Source: Ohtaekwangia koreensis (lineage in GTDB: Bacteria; Bacteroidota; Bacteroidia; Cytophagales; Cyclobacteriaceae). Taken from it: a stretch of 64,000 bases of DNA. The stretch is from positions 875,501 through 939,500 of the forward strand of contig NZ_FUZU01000002.1 in the NCBI RefSeq assembly GCF_900167975.1, written 5' to 3'. The notes under the pieces were generated by a model. It was not told where the DNA came from. It saw only the letters and a list, made by a program, of their open reading frames with translations, and did no database searches. Of the stretch, positions 36,859 to 45,557 are shown one piece after another. Positions within the stretch are counted from its first letter, which is position 1. Every line of letters begins with the position of its first letter. The translations under genes and the position numbers were made by a program.

Positions 36859-37518
36859 ATGACCATTCATCGCGAAGGCCGCATACTACTGTTTGTTTTA
36901 CTTCTTGTTCTTTTTGGATTGAACTGGGCTATACTGTACTTCTTTCCTCAGAGTGCGCTGGTACAAAACAGTGTTATACTCGCCAGCGTAATATTTTACC
37001 TGTTAATTCTTCAGTTCTTCAGAAACCCGATCTTTTCCATATCGAAAGATGAAAAGCAGGTACTTGCTCCTGCGGATGGTAAAGTAGTAGTAATCGAAGA
37101 GACCGAAGAGACCGAATACCTCAATGGTAAAAGAAAACAGATCTCGATTTTTATGTCACCCGTGAACGTGCATGTTAATCGTATGCCGGTGGGTGGTATC
37201 ATCAGTTTCTTTCGCTATCATCCGGGTAAATATCTGGTGGCATGGCATCCTAAATCCAGTACTGAGAACGAAAGAACAACGGTAGTGGTGAAGACTAAAA
37301 ACGGAGTTGAGATTTTATTCCGTCAGATTGCCGGAGCGTTGGCGCGAAGAATAAAATGCTATGTAAAGGAAGGACAAGTGTTAGACCAAGGCGAAGAGTT
37401 TGGATTTATAAAGTTCGGATCACGCGTAGATATATTTCTTCCCCTTGATGCGAAAGTAACATGCAAGATTGGTGACATCACAAAAGGTGGTAGAACGGTT
37501 ATAGCAGAATTAAATTAA
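36859..37518 (+). CDS. psd: Phosphatidylserine decarboxylase family protein
   Basis: A 219-residue enzyme of the short bacterial form, making phosphatidylethanolamine. Two N-terminal hydrophobic helices are followed by the core with VLAPADGKVVVIEE, FMSPVNVHVNRMPVGG and ENERTTVVVKTKNG. The self-cleavage site is in FIKFGSRVDIFLP, where the Gly-Ser bond gives the pyruvoyl group. The gene stands alone here; a phosphatidylserine synthase gene is not adjacent. Confidence 0.93.
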   Translation: MTIHREGRILLFVLLLVLFGLNWAILYFFPQSALVQNSVILASVIFYLLILQFFRNPIFSISKDEKQVLAPADGKVVVIEETEETEYLNGKRKQISIFMSPVNVHVNRMPVGGIISFFRYHPGKYLVAWHPKSSTENERTTVVVKTKNGVEILFRQIAGALARRIKCYVKEGQVLDQGEEFGFIKFGSRVDIFLPLDAKVTCKIGDITKGGRTVIAELN

Positions 37519-37529
37519 TCATCAATAAA

Positions 37530-37571
37530 ATGTTACATGCTCTCATATCGCCATACGGGAACATGTAACAT
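37530..37571. repeat. Inverted repeat ATGTTACATG / CATGTAACAT
   Basis: Two perfect ten-base arms (37530-37539 and 37562-37571) flank a 22-base spacer, 11 bases after the psd stop and about 190 bases before the desaturase gene. The long loop and weak T-tract make a normal terminator less likely; a dimeric-regulator operator is possible. Confidence 0.45.
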
Positions 37572-37758
37572 AAATTTCTTAGTGGCAAGATGTGGCTTTG
37601 CCCGGATATACCCGGTTTTTTATTTCAAATGGTACATTATTATAGTTTTCCCATTATAAAATACGACACCGCTAACACTCGTTACTAGGTGTATTATACT
37701 TAACTTTCAGAAACATTTCCGGTTATAGGTGGAGATGTTCCAGCCAAAATATTAGTCA

Positions 37759-38877
37759 ATGAACGTATCAGCCAACTCCATTAAATTCTCCCCTTTACGT
37801 GGCGATTTTTTCTCAACATTAAATCAACGGGTGAATGAGTACTTCAAGAGCAACAATATATCCCGATATGCAAATTCGGAGATGAAGGTCAAGACAGCGT
37901 TTATGTACTTGCTGTACTTTGCTCCCTATATATTGATGATCACTGGTACAATAAGCAACGGATGGCTTATGCTGCTTCTTTGTTTTATTATGGGGTGTGG
38001 CCTTGCAGGAATTGGACTGTCGGTAATGCATGATGCAAACCACGGCGCATATTCCAATAAGAAATGGGTAAATCAATTGCTCGGATATTCTTTAAATGTA
38101 GTAGGCGGAAATGCCTTTAACTGGAAGGTTCAACATAACGTACTGCATCATACCTATACCAATATACATGATGTAGATGAAGACATCAGCCCGCGTGGTG
38201 TTTTGCGCATGACACCCTATAGCGACTGGAAAATTATACACAAGTTCCAGCATATATATGCCTGGTTCCTGTACGGGTTAATGACTTTTGTGTGGGTGTT
38301 TATAAAAGATTTCGTACGCCTCATCCGCTACCAGAAAGATGGTTTGGTAAAAAATCAGAAAGCAGATATTCGTGAAGAGTGGACAATCCTGATTGTAACG
38401 AAAGTGGTATATCTTATATATATGGTGGCGATTCCTCTATGGATTCTGCCTGTTAATGGTTGGCAATGGTTTGCTGGATTTTTCCTGATGCATTATATAG
38501 CTGGTTTTATACTGGCTGTTATCTTTCAACCGGCTCACGTTATTGATGGAACAGAATATCCGTTACCAAACGAAGAAGGAAGAATGGAAAACAGCTGGGC
38601 GATCCATCAGTTACATACTACCACTAATTTTGCAAACAAAAACAAAATACTTTCGTGGTATGTAGGTGGATTGAACTACCAGGTAGAACATCATTTGTTC
38701 CCGAATGTTTGCCACGTACATTACCGACATATCTCGAAGATCGTAGAGCAAACTGCGAAAGAGTTCGGGCTTCCCTATAAATCAGAACCAACGTTTATAG
38801 GTGCACTGGTAGGACATGGAAAGTTGTTGAAAGAATTAGGAAGAAATCCGAAGACGCAACTTACTCCGGCACTATAG
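37759..38877 (+). CDS. Membrane fatty-acid desaturase (acyl-CoA / linoleoyl-CoA desaturase type)
   Basis: A 372-residue membrane enzyme with four or so helices and all three histidine boxes that hold the di-iron centre: HDANH at 91-95, HNVLHH at 126-131 and QVEHH at 308-312. The glutamine in the third box is usual for front-end desaturases and relatives. There is no cytochrome b5 domain. It introduces a double bond in fatty acyl chains; position is unknown. Its 3' end overlaps the convergent STN-repeat gene by six bases. Confidence 0.92.
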   Translation: MNVSANSIKFSPLRGDFFSTLNQRVNEYFKSNNISRYANSEMKVKTAFMYLLYFAPYILMITGTISNGWLMLLLCFIMGCGLAGIGLSVMHDANHGAYSNKKWVNQLLGYSLNVVGGNAFNWKVQHNVLHHTYTNIHDVDEDISPRGVLRMTPYSDWKIIHKFQHIYAWFLYGLMTFVWVFIKDFVRLIRYQKDGLVKNQKADIREEWTILIVTKVVYLIYMVAIPLWILPVNGWQWFAGFFLMHYIAGFILAVIFQPAHVIDGTEYPLPNEEGRMENSWAIHQLHTTTNFANKNKILSWYVGGLNYQVEHHLFPNVCHVHYRHISKIVEQTAKEFGLPYKSEPTFIGALVGHGKLLKELGRNPKTQLTPAL

Positions 38878-40779
38878 GAATCGAATACCGATTTTTCCTC
38901 CCCACCACATTTTCGAATTGATGTCGTTGCTGTAGGTGTGTTCAGAGAAAAAATGAGGTTTGTAGTCTGTGAACAATTCAGGATAATCCTGGTAGGTCAC
39001 ATCTGTAAGATGGACATTTAAGGTAACGCCAGCGGTGACCGACATCTTTTTTGCAAACTGATAATCAACACCTACATATAGTTTGTTGATCATGTTGATG
39101 GCGTCTGTCCAATTGCCTTTTACAACCTGGTTCGCGGTGAGATCTATATTCATAAAAAGCTTACGCGAAAGCTTGGGTGCTGTACCGAGACCGTAGCCAA
39201 ATGTCCAGATAGTTTCCTCGTCTCCAAACGTCTCAGGTTTGGCTCCAGCCGTAAGAATGTTATAGAACTGCCGTACTCCCGTGCGGAAAGCCACGTTAGT
39301 ATAAAACACTTCATCAGCAGACACTTCAATTTTATGATACCCGCCTCTGCTGGTAATACTTAAAAATCCGACAGGTACTCCTTGTATACTATCGGATATA
39401 TTCAGCAATCCGATTTGTGTGCCTCTTACTTTTGTAGCATAATTTACAACACCAAGCTGTACACCGCGTATGCGCTTACCCACTACGTTGAGAAGGCCTG
39501 ATACCTGAGCGCCATCTATATTTCCCCCCACAAAATTTACCAGCCCGCTAACCTGCGCTCCGTCTGTAAAAGATCTCCCCGTGAAATTAAGCATACCTGC
39601 AACCTGCGTTGTACTTGCATTGTCAGTTGAAAAATTAAAAAGTCCGGCTAAGCTCGGACCTTCCTGTTTCCCTAATGTAGCATTACCCCAGCCGGCAGCC
39701 CGCCATCCACGAGAGTCTCGAAGACCGAGATTGAGAAAGCCGGCTAGCGCTACTGTTCGTGAAGTATCAGCGTTGAAATTTAAAAATCCTGCAGCCTGCA
39801 CGCCCTCCACATAATCGAAGTTAGAATTGAGCATGCCTGCCAGTTGCACACCTCTTGTCTTACCAGCCACACCATTGAAGAGTCCTGCAATCTGTACACC
39901 ATGAACATCGCCACGCACCGTGTTGAACAAGCCACCGATTTCAAGTTTTTCTACACCCAGTGAATATCCACCGAGCATGTTCAATGAATAATCATTGGTG
40001 ATATTACCGCTGAGTTTGTGATTGGTACCAATAAACGGAATCAGTGAAAACTGAAAATGACGATGTAGAGTATCGTCAATGTTGATCATGTTTATAGCTT
40101 GAATGGTGGCGCTCTTGGTCACTATCCAAAATCGTTTTAGTTTCTTTCCGACACTGTCTGCGATGACGTTGAACTTTTCTTTATCGATCCTGATCGGGAC
40201 GTTGAGCAATCCTCTTCCATCGCCCGGAACCATCACAACCGTGTCGCTATAGTTTAGCTTTTGAACTGTGAGGCTGATCTCTTCATTGGAAGGTTTTTCA
40301 ATTTCGATCTGAAAAAAACCATATGCATCCGTAACTGCAGACGACAGAGATATAGGATCATATATACTTACGTTTTTCAATCGCTCGCCAGTGGCTTCAT
40401 CAATGATATAACCACTTAGCTTCCGTGTATCTTTTGAAATGTCTTTGGCTTTTGTAAGAATGATGTGTTTTCTCCGCTCTTTATATTGAATCGATCCTTT
40501 GAAAATATGATCGAGTATTTCGCGCACGGGCTTGTTTACAGCATTATAGGAAACAAGTTTATTCGATGCGAGTATATCTGAATTGTAAGAAAAGGTAAAG
40601 CCAGCCTGCTCACCAATCTTTTTCAACGCAGAGGCTATTGTTTCTTGCTCCAGGTTAATGGTGATAACACGTTCCAGTAAAGGTGTTTTGGGATCTTCAG
40701 CGGCCTTTCCCGGAGTGAGCAATGTCAGCAAGAGAACGACCAGGAACAAAAGTGTTCTATTGGTTTTCACAACCCTCAC
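38872..40779 (-). CDS. STN-domain outer-membrane protein with carboxypeptidase-like domain and about twelve LA_2272-like repeats
   Basis: A 635-residue exported protein, the last gene of an ECF sigma-FecR-STN operon. A signal peptide (1-27) precedes an STN domain (about 38-110, ASALKKIGEQAGFTFSYNSDIL) and a carboxypeptidase-like domain (120-200). Residues 268-480 hold about twelve units of 15-17 residues of the form GVQxAGLxN (HGVQIAGLFNG, RGVQLAGMLNS, DGAQVSGLLNV and others), like LA_2272 surface repeats and probably a solenoid. The last 130 residues look beta-stranded. There is no TonB plug or receptor signature. A signal-receiving role through FecR is inferred; what it binds is unknown. 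Confidence 0.78.
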   Translation of the reverse strand: MRVVKTNRTLLFLVVLLLTLLTPGKAAEDPKTPLLERVITINLEQETIASALKKIGEQAGFTFSYNSDILASNKLVSYNAVNKPVREILDHIFKGSIQYKERRKHIILTKAKDISKDTRKLSGYIIDEATGERLKNVSIYDPISLSSAVTDAYGFFQIEIEKPSNEEISLTVQKLNYSDTVVMVPGDGRGLLNVPIRIDKEKFNVIADSVGKKLKRFWIVTKSATIQAINMINIDDTLHRHFQFSLIPFIGTNHKLSGNITNDYSLNMLGGYSLGVEKLEIGGLFNTVRGDVHGVQIAGLFNGVAGKTRGVQLAGMLNSNFDYVEGVQAAGFLNFNADTSRTVALAGFLNLGLRDSRGWRAAGWGNATLGKQEGPSLAGLFNFSTDNASTTQVAGMLNFTGRSFTDGAQVSGLVNFVGGNIDGAQVSGLLNVVGKRIRGVQLGVVNYATKVRGTQIGLLNISDSIQGVPVGFLSITSRGGYHKIEVSADEVFYTNVAFRTGVRQFYNILTAGAKPETFGDEETIWTFGYGLGTAPKLSRKLFMNIDLTANQVVKGNWTDAINMINKLYVGVDYQFAKKMSVTAGVTLNVHLTDVTYQDYPELFTDYKPHFFSEHTYSNDINSKMWWGGKIGIRFL

Positions 40780-41764
40780 CCTCCAGAATAATTTCGGTTG
40801 AAGTTTCTCTTACCTTGAGATTTAATGTCTCAGCAATTACTTGCGCGATCTCATGAATGTCTTCGTCATTAAAAGATACTGTGAGATGACAATTCTGCAG
40901 GTTCTTTCCAATAACAATCTTAGTGTCGTAAACATGATTCAATGCTTCCACAACAGAGATCAGATCGGCATTGCTGAAACTAAAGAACTTCGTTTTATAG
41001 GAGAGTACATTGCTCTCTGGCTGTTCTATTGAAAACGTTTTGTTCTTTTTATCATAAACACCTTTGCCGCCAGCTTTCAAATGTATACCTGCATTATCTT
41101 CTGTGAAGAATTGTACTTCACCTTCCTCTACAAGAACTTCAACTGTATTGGATTCAGGGTATGCTGTTACATTGAAAGAGGTTCCTATATCACGAATGAA
41201 AACACCTTCAGCATCTACCAGAAATTTTTTGTCATCCTGGTGATTGATATTGAAGTAGGCTTCACCTTTCAGTTTTACGATATGACTTTTTTTCTTTTTG
41301 TTGTAAGAGTATGTGAGCTTCGTTTTCTTATTCAAAAATACACCACTGCCATCCGGAAGGGTATCTCCTATAGTCTGCTTTTCGGCAACAACCTCAATGG
41401 ACTTTATGGGCGCGTTCATTCCGCGGTATATAAAGAAGCTTATACTACATACAATCAATATACTTGCTGCAATCTTCAGGTATAAAAAACGTTGTGGTTG
41501 TTGTGTTGGAGGCATCGATACCTCACGTCCCTTTGGGCTGTGCAGTTTGGATCGAAGTTTACCCCATGCAGCATCGGTATCAAACTCCTGCCATTCTTTT
41601 ACTGCAGATGCTTTGACGAAAATCGTTCTGAACTGATCGACATACTTTCGATTAGTATCATTTTGTGATTGCCAGTTTTCTATATAAGCAGACTCCTCCG
41701 GTGTAGCTTCACCCGCGAGGTACTTACCAATCAGTTCGTCAATATCGTTATCGGTGTGTTGCAA
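40757..41764 (-). CDS. FecR-family anti-sigma / sigma regulator
   Basis: A 335-residue single-pass membrane protein. The cytoplasmic N-terminus (IDELIGKYLAGEATPEESAYIENW) contacts the sigma factor. A membrane helix at about residues 95-115 (YLKIAASILIVCSISFFIY) follows, then the periplasmic FecR domain (VEVLVEEGEVQFF) and a C-terminal DUF4974-like STN-related region (FSFSNADLISVVEALNHVYD). Its 3' end overlaps the STN protein gene by 23 bases. In the known systems FecR receives its signal from the STN domain of an outer-membrane transducer. Confidence 0.93.
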   Translation of the reverse strand: MQHTDNDIDELIGKYLAGEATPEESAYIENWQSQNDTNRKYVDQFRTIFVKASAVKEWQEFDTDAAWGKLRSKLHSPKGREVSMPPTQQPQRFLYLKIAASILIVCSISFFIYRGMNAPIKSIEVVAEKQTIGDTLPDGSGVFLNKKTKLTYSYNKKKKSHIVKLKGEAYFNINHQDDKKFLVDAEGVFIRDIGTSFNVTAYPESNTVEVLVEEGEVQFFTEDNAGIHLKAGGKGVYDKKNKTFSIEQPESNVLSYKTKFFSFSNADLISVVEALNHVYDTKIVIGKNLQNCHLTVSFNDEDIHEIAQVIAETLNLKVRETSTEIILEGEGCENQ

Positions 41765-41769
41765 TGCTC

Positions 41770-42348
41770 TTAGTTAAGAAACCCGTTCATCAATACAATC
41801 AATAAAGGCAGATAATCTTTCAACTGCTCGCGCATGATTTTGAGTGCTTTACCCATTTGGTTCTCTACCGTTTTTATGGAAAGATCCAGTTGGTCTGCTA
41901 TCTCTGAATATTTTAGTTCTTCGAATCTGCTGAGTTTAAAGATCAGACGGCATTGCTGCGGAAGTTTCTCCATGGCGTCATAAATACGTGTCTCCAGTTC
42001 GGAAGCTATCACAGTACGTGTGACTGACTCAACACTTTTTTCTGCGACAGCCATCTCTACTGCGGCATGTTGCTGCTTTACCTTTTCATGTTTTAACACA
42101 TTGAGACAAGCATTGCGCACCATGGCGTATAAATATGGTTTTACTGCCGTGCGTATTTCCAGATTCTCACGCTTTTCCCACACGGAAAGAAATGTAGACT
42201 GCACGATCTCTTCCGCTTCGTCACGATCCTGTACGAAGGTATATGCGTAATTACAAAGAGGTTGATAATGGGTTCTGAATAACATCTCAAAAGCAGTTAT
42301 ATCGCCAGTTCGTAGCGAGGTCAATGTTAGTTGTTCCGTGAATTCCAC
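41770..42348 (-). CDS. ECF sigma factor (FecI-like, Bacteroidota expansion family)
   Basis: A 192-residue sigma-70 family factor. Region 2 is seen in FEMLFRTHYQPLCNYAYTFVQDRDEAEEIVQSTFLSVWEKRENL and VKPYLYAMVRNACLNVLKHEK; region 4 in QQCRLIFKLSRFEELKYSEIADQLDLSIKTVENQMGKALKIMRE. The C-terminus is hydrophobic (YLPLLIVLMNGFL), common in this family. It lies five bases before the fecR gene. Confidence 0.94.
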   Translation of the reverse strand: MEFTEQLTLTSLRTGDITAFEMLFRTHYQPLCNYAYTFVQDRDEAEEIVQSTFLSVWEKRENLEIRTAVKPYLYAMVRNACLNVLKHEKVKQQHAAVEMAVAEKSVESVTRTVIASELETRIYDAMEKLPQQCRLIFKLSRFEELKYSEIADQLDLSIKTVENQMGKALKIMREQLKDYLPLLIVLMNGFLN

Positions 42349-42448
42349 TGCTTTTTGGTCTTCTTTTAACAGCGAAATTTACGTTTTTAAGCGTCTGAGG
42401 TTATGACAATCTGGAAAAGATTTACCCCTATCGGGGGAAAAAGATTTT

Positions 42449-43039
42449 TTAAAAGGATTCACCGATCCAAAAAACATCTTCAGAATATACCGTGATAATG
42501 CCATCGTGTATTGCTTTAAAGCGGTCACCATCAGCTGTTAAGCCATTTAATTTAAAATTTTGACCTGCGCTATTTTTATGGATGTATAGGCATGAATCAG
42601 CTGCGATCCATTTTTCAAAATATTTTTTATGAAGTGACCATTTATAGTCATGATTCATCAGTACGATCTGAACCTGTGGATATTCTAAAGCAAAATGAAA
42701 TCTGTTTTCAACATGTTCGGTAATGACAGTAACAGCTAAATTTTTTGAAGTAATTAAAAATGAAAAAGCATGCGTCAACGGATCTTCATCCACAGGATAA
42801 GAAAGTATCTTAACCGGATATTGGTCTATTAACTTTTCACGCAACGTAGGCGCTGTACGCGCATCCGCCAGTACAACATCTATTTTAATTCCCCATAACA
42901 GTACTTCATCCAATGCAGTATCAATGACTATCACCAGGGGAGCCCACTCCAATAAAGGTTGCACAAGCTCCAACGACAATGCATCGGCAATGAGCAATGC
43001 AGGTTCCTGGCCTTCTTTTACGAAATGATGTGATGACAC
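42449..43039 (-). CDS. Thiamine pyrophosphokinase-like protein with degenerate active site
   Basis: A 196-residue protein whose layout follows thiamine pyrophosphokinases: a Rossmann-like half (ALLIADALSLELV, LVIVIDTALDEVLLWGIKIDVVLADARTA) and a beta half with NRFHFALE and a C-terminal IHDGIITVYSEDVFWIGE. The usual signature residues are changed: the DGG after the first strand reads DTA, GDfDS reads ADARTA, and GGRxDH reads VENRFHF. It may have lost kinase activity or changed substrate. It lies 100 bases upstream of the ECF sigma gene on the same strand and divergent from the DUF4254 gene. Fold assignment is moderate. Confidence 0.5.
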   Translation of the reverse strand: MSSHHFVKEGQEPALLIADALSLELVQPLLEWAPLVIVIDTALDEVLLWGIKIDVVLADARTAPTLREKLIDQYPVKILSYPVDEDPLTHAFSFLITSKNLAVTVITEHVENRFHFALEYPQVQIVLMNHDYKWSLHKKYFEKWIAADSCLYIHKNSAGQNFKLNGLTADGDRFKAIHDGIITVYSEDVFWIGESF

Positions 43040-43142
43040 TTGCTGGATTTTAAATTTGACTTAAAAATAACGGATAGCAGGCTAACGATAACTGGTAACG
43101 ATTCACGGATAACGGTTAAATTGCGATCTAATTATTTCGATT

Positions 43143-43751
43143 ATGCTATCTGCAATTCAATGCTATAATGTTTTTGAACAGAGTATTCAGGATTATCACG
43201 TTCACGATCATGTGGACACTCCCATCAAAAATAATTATCCGTCAGAGAGTTTTGAGTTTTTATTGTATGCTAAGAACTGGATCGATACCGTGCAGTGGCA
43301 TCTCGAGGATATTATCCGGTTGCCCGAAATAAATCCTGCAGAAGGCATTCAGCTGAAGCGAAGAATAGATAAGTCCAATCAGGATCGAACAGACATGGTG
43401 GAGAAGGTTGATGATTATTTTCTCGATCAATTTAAAAATGTAGTTCCAAAACCCGGTGCGCGTATAAATTCAGAAACGCCAGCGTGGTTACTCGATCGCA
43501 TGAGCATTTTGATGCTGAAGATTTATCACATGAAAGAACAGACTGAGCGGAAAGATGCGAGTGCTGAACATATAGCGAAGTGCCAGGCTAAACTTTCAAT
43601 ATTACTGGAACAGAAAACAGACATGCAACTTGCGTTTGATGAACTGATTGAAGATATAGGCCAGGGTAATCGCAGATTCAAAGTATATCGCCAGATGAAG
43701 ATGTACAATGATGCTTCATTGAATCCGATGTTATACGGTCAGAAAAAATAA
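43143..43751 (+). CDS. DUF4254 protein
   Basis: A 202-residue soluble protein, largely helical (QCYNVFEQSIQDYHVHDHV, WHLEDIIRLPEINPAEGIQLKRRIDKSNQDRTDMVEKVDD). It matches the DUF4254 family, which in Bacteroidota often precedes a family 9 glycosyltransferase, as here, with only seven bases between them. The function is unknown; an accessory role in envelope polysaccharide synthesis is inferred from that conserved neighbour. Confidence 0.82.
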   Translation: MLSAIQCYNVFEQSIQDYHVHDHVDTPIKNNYPSESFEFLLYAKNWIDTVQWHLEDIIRLPEINPAEGIQLKRRIDKSNQDRTDMVEKVDDYFLDQFKNVVPKPGARINSETPAWLLDRMSILMLKIYHMKEQTERKDASAEHIAKCQAKLSILLEQKTDMQLAFDELIEDIGQGNRRFKVYRQMKMYNDASLNPMLYGQKK

Positions 43752-43757
43752 TAAGTT

Positions 43758-44810
43758 TTGAAGAAGATACTTATACTTCGGTTTTCAGCAATGGGTGACG
43801 TTGCGTTGCTTGTACCGGTTGTCAAGTCACTGACGGCTGCTTATCCGGATGTTGAGGTGACTGTAGTGACAAGACCGAAATTCGGTCCTATGTTTTTCGA
43901 TATAGAACGTGTCACAGTTTTTCCTGCAGATGTTGACTATACATATACCGGTATATTTGGTCTGCGCGATCTCTTTCGGAAACTCATGCGCAAAGGGCCG
44001 TATGATCTGGTGATGGATCTGCACGATCACATTCGCACCAAGATTCTGCGATCGCTTTTCAAACTCTTTGGTTCACGTGTAGTCGTGTTTGAAAAAGGAC
44101 GTGCAGAGAAAAAAGCATTCAGTCGTAAAGAGAATAAAATAACGACACCCCTACCGCATACAGTAGAGCGGTATTATAAGGCGTTTGAAAAGGCGGGCTA
44201 TCCTTTTAAAATGCTCGAAGCTCCATACCTCTCGTTGAGTGAATCCATCCAAAGTGCTTCGGGATGGTTCGGGTATAAAAAATCGATGGAGGTCACCAAG
44301 TGGATTGGCATAGCGCCTTTCGCTATGCACAAATCAAAAATATGGCCGCTTGAAAACTATCCGCTCCTTATTGAATCTATACTACAGAAGACTCCTGCTA
44401 AATTTTTCTTATTCGGAGGAGGTGAAAAAGAGGTCAAATTTTTTGAATCACTAAAGCAAAAATTTCCGAAGAACTGTGAGGTTATAGCAGGGCAACTAAA
44501 ACTTCGTCAGGAGATCGCCTTGATGCAACACTTGGATCTGATGCTTTGTGTAGATTCTTCCAATATGCACCTCGCAGCCTTATCAGGAACACCGTTGCTT
44601 TCTATTTGGGGAGGTACACATCCGGATGTTGGATTTGGCCCCTATAACTATACTTATGAAACGAATATAGTGCAGATCAGCCGCGAAGAATTGTCTTGCA
44701 GACCCTGCTCTGTTTATGGAAGAGAAAAATGTTTTCGCGGAGATTTTGCATGTCTGAACCGGATCACTCCGGAAATGGTTTCAGAAAGAGTATTGCAACG
44801 CTTTCAATAG
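43758..44810 (+). CDS. Glycosyltransferase family 9 (heptosyltransferase-like)
   Basis: A 350-residue GT-B enzyme. The start is TTG at 43758, which places the conserved KKILILRFSAMGDVALLVPVV at the N-terminus, seven bases after DUF4254. Later signature parts are IGIAPFAMHKSKIWPLENYP and LMLCVDSSNMHLAALSGTPLLSIWGGTHPDVGFGPY, the nucleotide-sugar site. Near the end SCRPCSVYGREKCFRGDFACL has a cysteine cluster common in this family. It probably adds a heptose or related sugar to lipopolysaccharide core. It is followed closely by a HAD gene. Confidence 0.9.
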   Translation: MKKILILRFSAMGDVALLVPVVKSLTAAYPDVEVTVVTRPKFGPMFFDIERVTVFPADVDYTYTGIFGLRDLFRKLMRKGPYDLVMDLHDHIRTKILRSLFKLFGSRVVVFEKGRAEKKAFSRKENKITTPLPHTVERYYKAFEKAGYPFKMLEAPYLSLSESIQSASGWFGYKKSMEVTKWIGIAPFAMHKSKIWPLENYPLLIESILQKTPAKFFLFGGGEKEVKFFESLKQKFPKNCEVIAGQLKLRQEIALMQHLDLMLCVDSSNMHLAALSGTPLLSIWGGTHPDVGFGPYNYTYETNIVQISREELSCRPCSVYGREKCFRGDFACLNRITPEMVSERVLQRFQ

Positions 44811-44848
44811 ACGACTACAACATTCAACGCCAAGCACTATATATTTTC

Positions 44849-45466
44849 ATGAATACTATCAATACGATTATTTTCGATTTGGGTGGAGTTTTAATTGACT
44901 GGAACCCGCGTTATCTATATCGCAAAATATTTAAGACAGAAGAAGAAGTTTCGTGGTTCCTCGAAAATATATGTACCAATGAATGGAATGATGCACAGGA
45001 TGCCGGCCGCTCATTTGAAGAAGCAACATTCGAACTCATCACAAAACATCCGGAGTGGGAGCAACCTATACGCGCGTGGTACGATCGGTGGCAAGAGACA
45101 ATTCCAGGGCCGCTTCACGAGACTGTAGAGATTTTAAAGTACTTTAAAAACAATTCGCCTCACAGACTATATGCGCTCACCAATTGGTCGGCAGAAACTT
45201 TTCCATGGGCACTTGATAACTTTGAATTTCTGCATTGGTTTGAAGGTATAGTAGTATCGGGTGTTGAGAAGACAAGAAAACCGTTTCCTGATTTCTACAA
45301 CATTCTTTTCGACCGATATAAAGTCAATCCTTTACAATCACTTTTTATTGATGACAACATCAAGAATATAGAAGGTGCGAAAGCTGTAGGCTTGCACACC
45401 ATTCATTTTCAATCGCCTGCACAAGTGAAGACGGAACTACAGCAGTTGCAATTGATACCGCTATAA
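44849..45466 (+). CDS. HAD-superfamily hydrolase (phosphatase type)
   Basis: Start chosen at the ATG at 44849, directly before the conserved IIFDLGGVLIDWNP; a longer frame upstream overlaps the glycosyltransferase gene and lacks homology. The 205-residue protein has motif I (FDLGGVL), motif II in ALTNWS, motif III lysine in EKTRKPFPDFY and motif IV in FIDDNIKNIEGA. The tryptophan-rich insert (EWNDAQDAGRSFEEA, WYDRWQETI) resembles YihX/GPH-like sugar phosphatases. Substrate is unknown. Confidence 0.9.
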   Translation: MNTINTIIFDLGGVLIDWNPRYLYRKIFKTEEEVSWFLENICTNEWNDAQDAGRSFEEATFELITKHPEWEQPIRAWYDRWQETIPGPLHETVEILKYFKNNSPHRLYALTNWSAETFPWALDNFEFLHWFEGIVVSGVEKTRKPFPDFYNILFDRYKVNPLQSLFIDDNIKNIEGAKAVGLHTIHFQSPAQVKTELQQLQLIPL

Positions 45467-45544
45467 AAAAATCTTTCGGCAAAGACACACAGATAGCATT
45501 TAATGCAAACCTGCGAGGAAAAATTATTGAAGCACGTTTTGCGT

Positions 45545-45552
45545 TACCTTTG
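45545..45552 (+). promoter_or_regulatory. TAnnTTTG -7 box immediately before queG
   Basis: TACCTTTG matches the -7 consensus and ends five bases before the queG ATG. A TTG at 45527-45529 lies 15 bases upstream of the box, slightly short. Transcription would begin at or near the start codon. Confidence 0.5.
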
Positions 45553-45557
45553 CAACC

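Noticed and set aside
39340-39978. Regularly repeated sequence that could suggest a CRISPR-like or satellite array
   Set aside because: The period (about 48 bases) comes from protein repeats in the STN-domain gene; the DNA units are not identical and there are no spacers.
44696-44848. Longer N-terminus for the HAD hydrolase
   Set aside because: The extra codons overlap the glycosyltransferase gene and lack homology; the ATG at 44849 directly precedes motif I.
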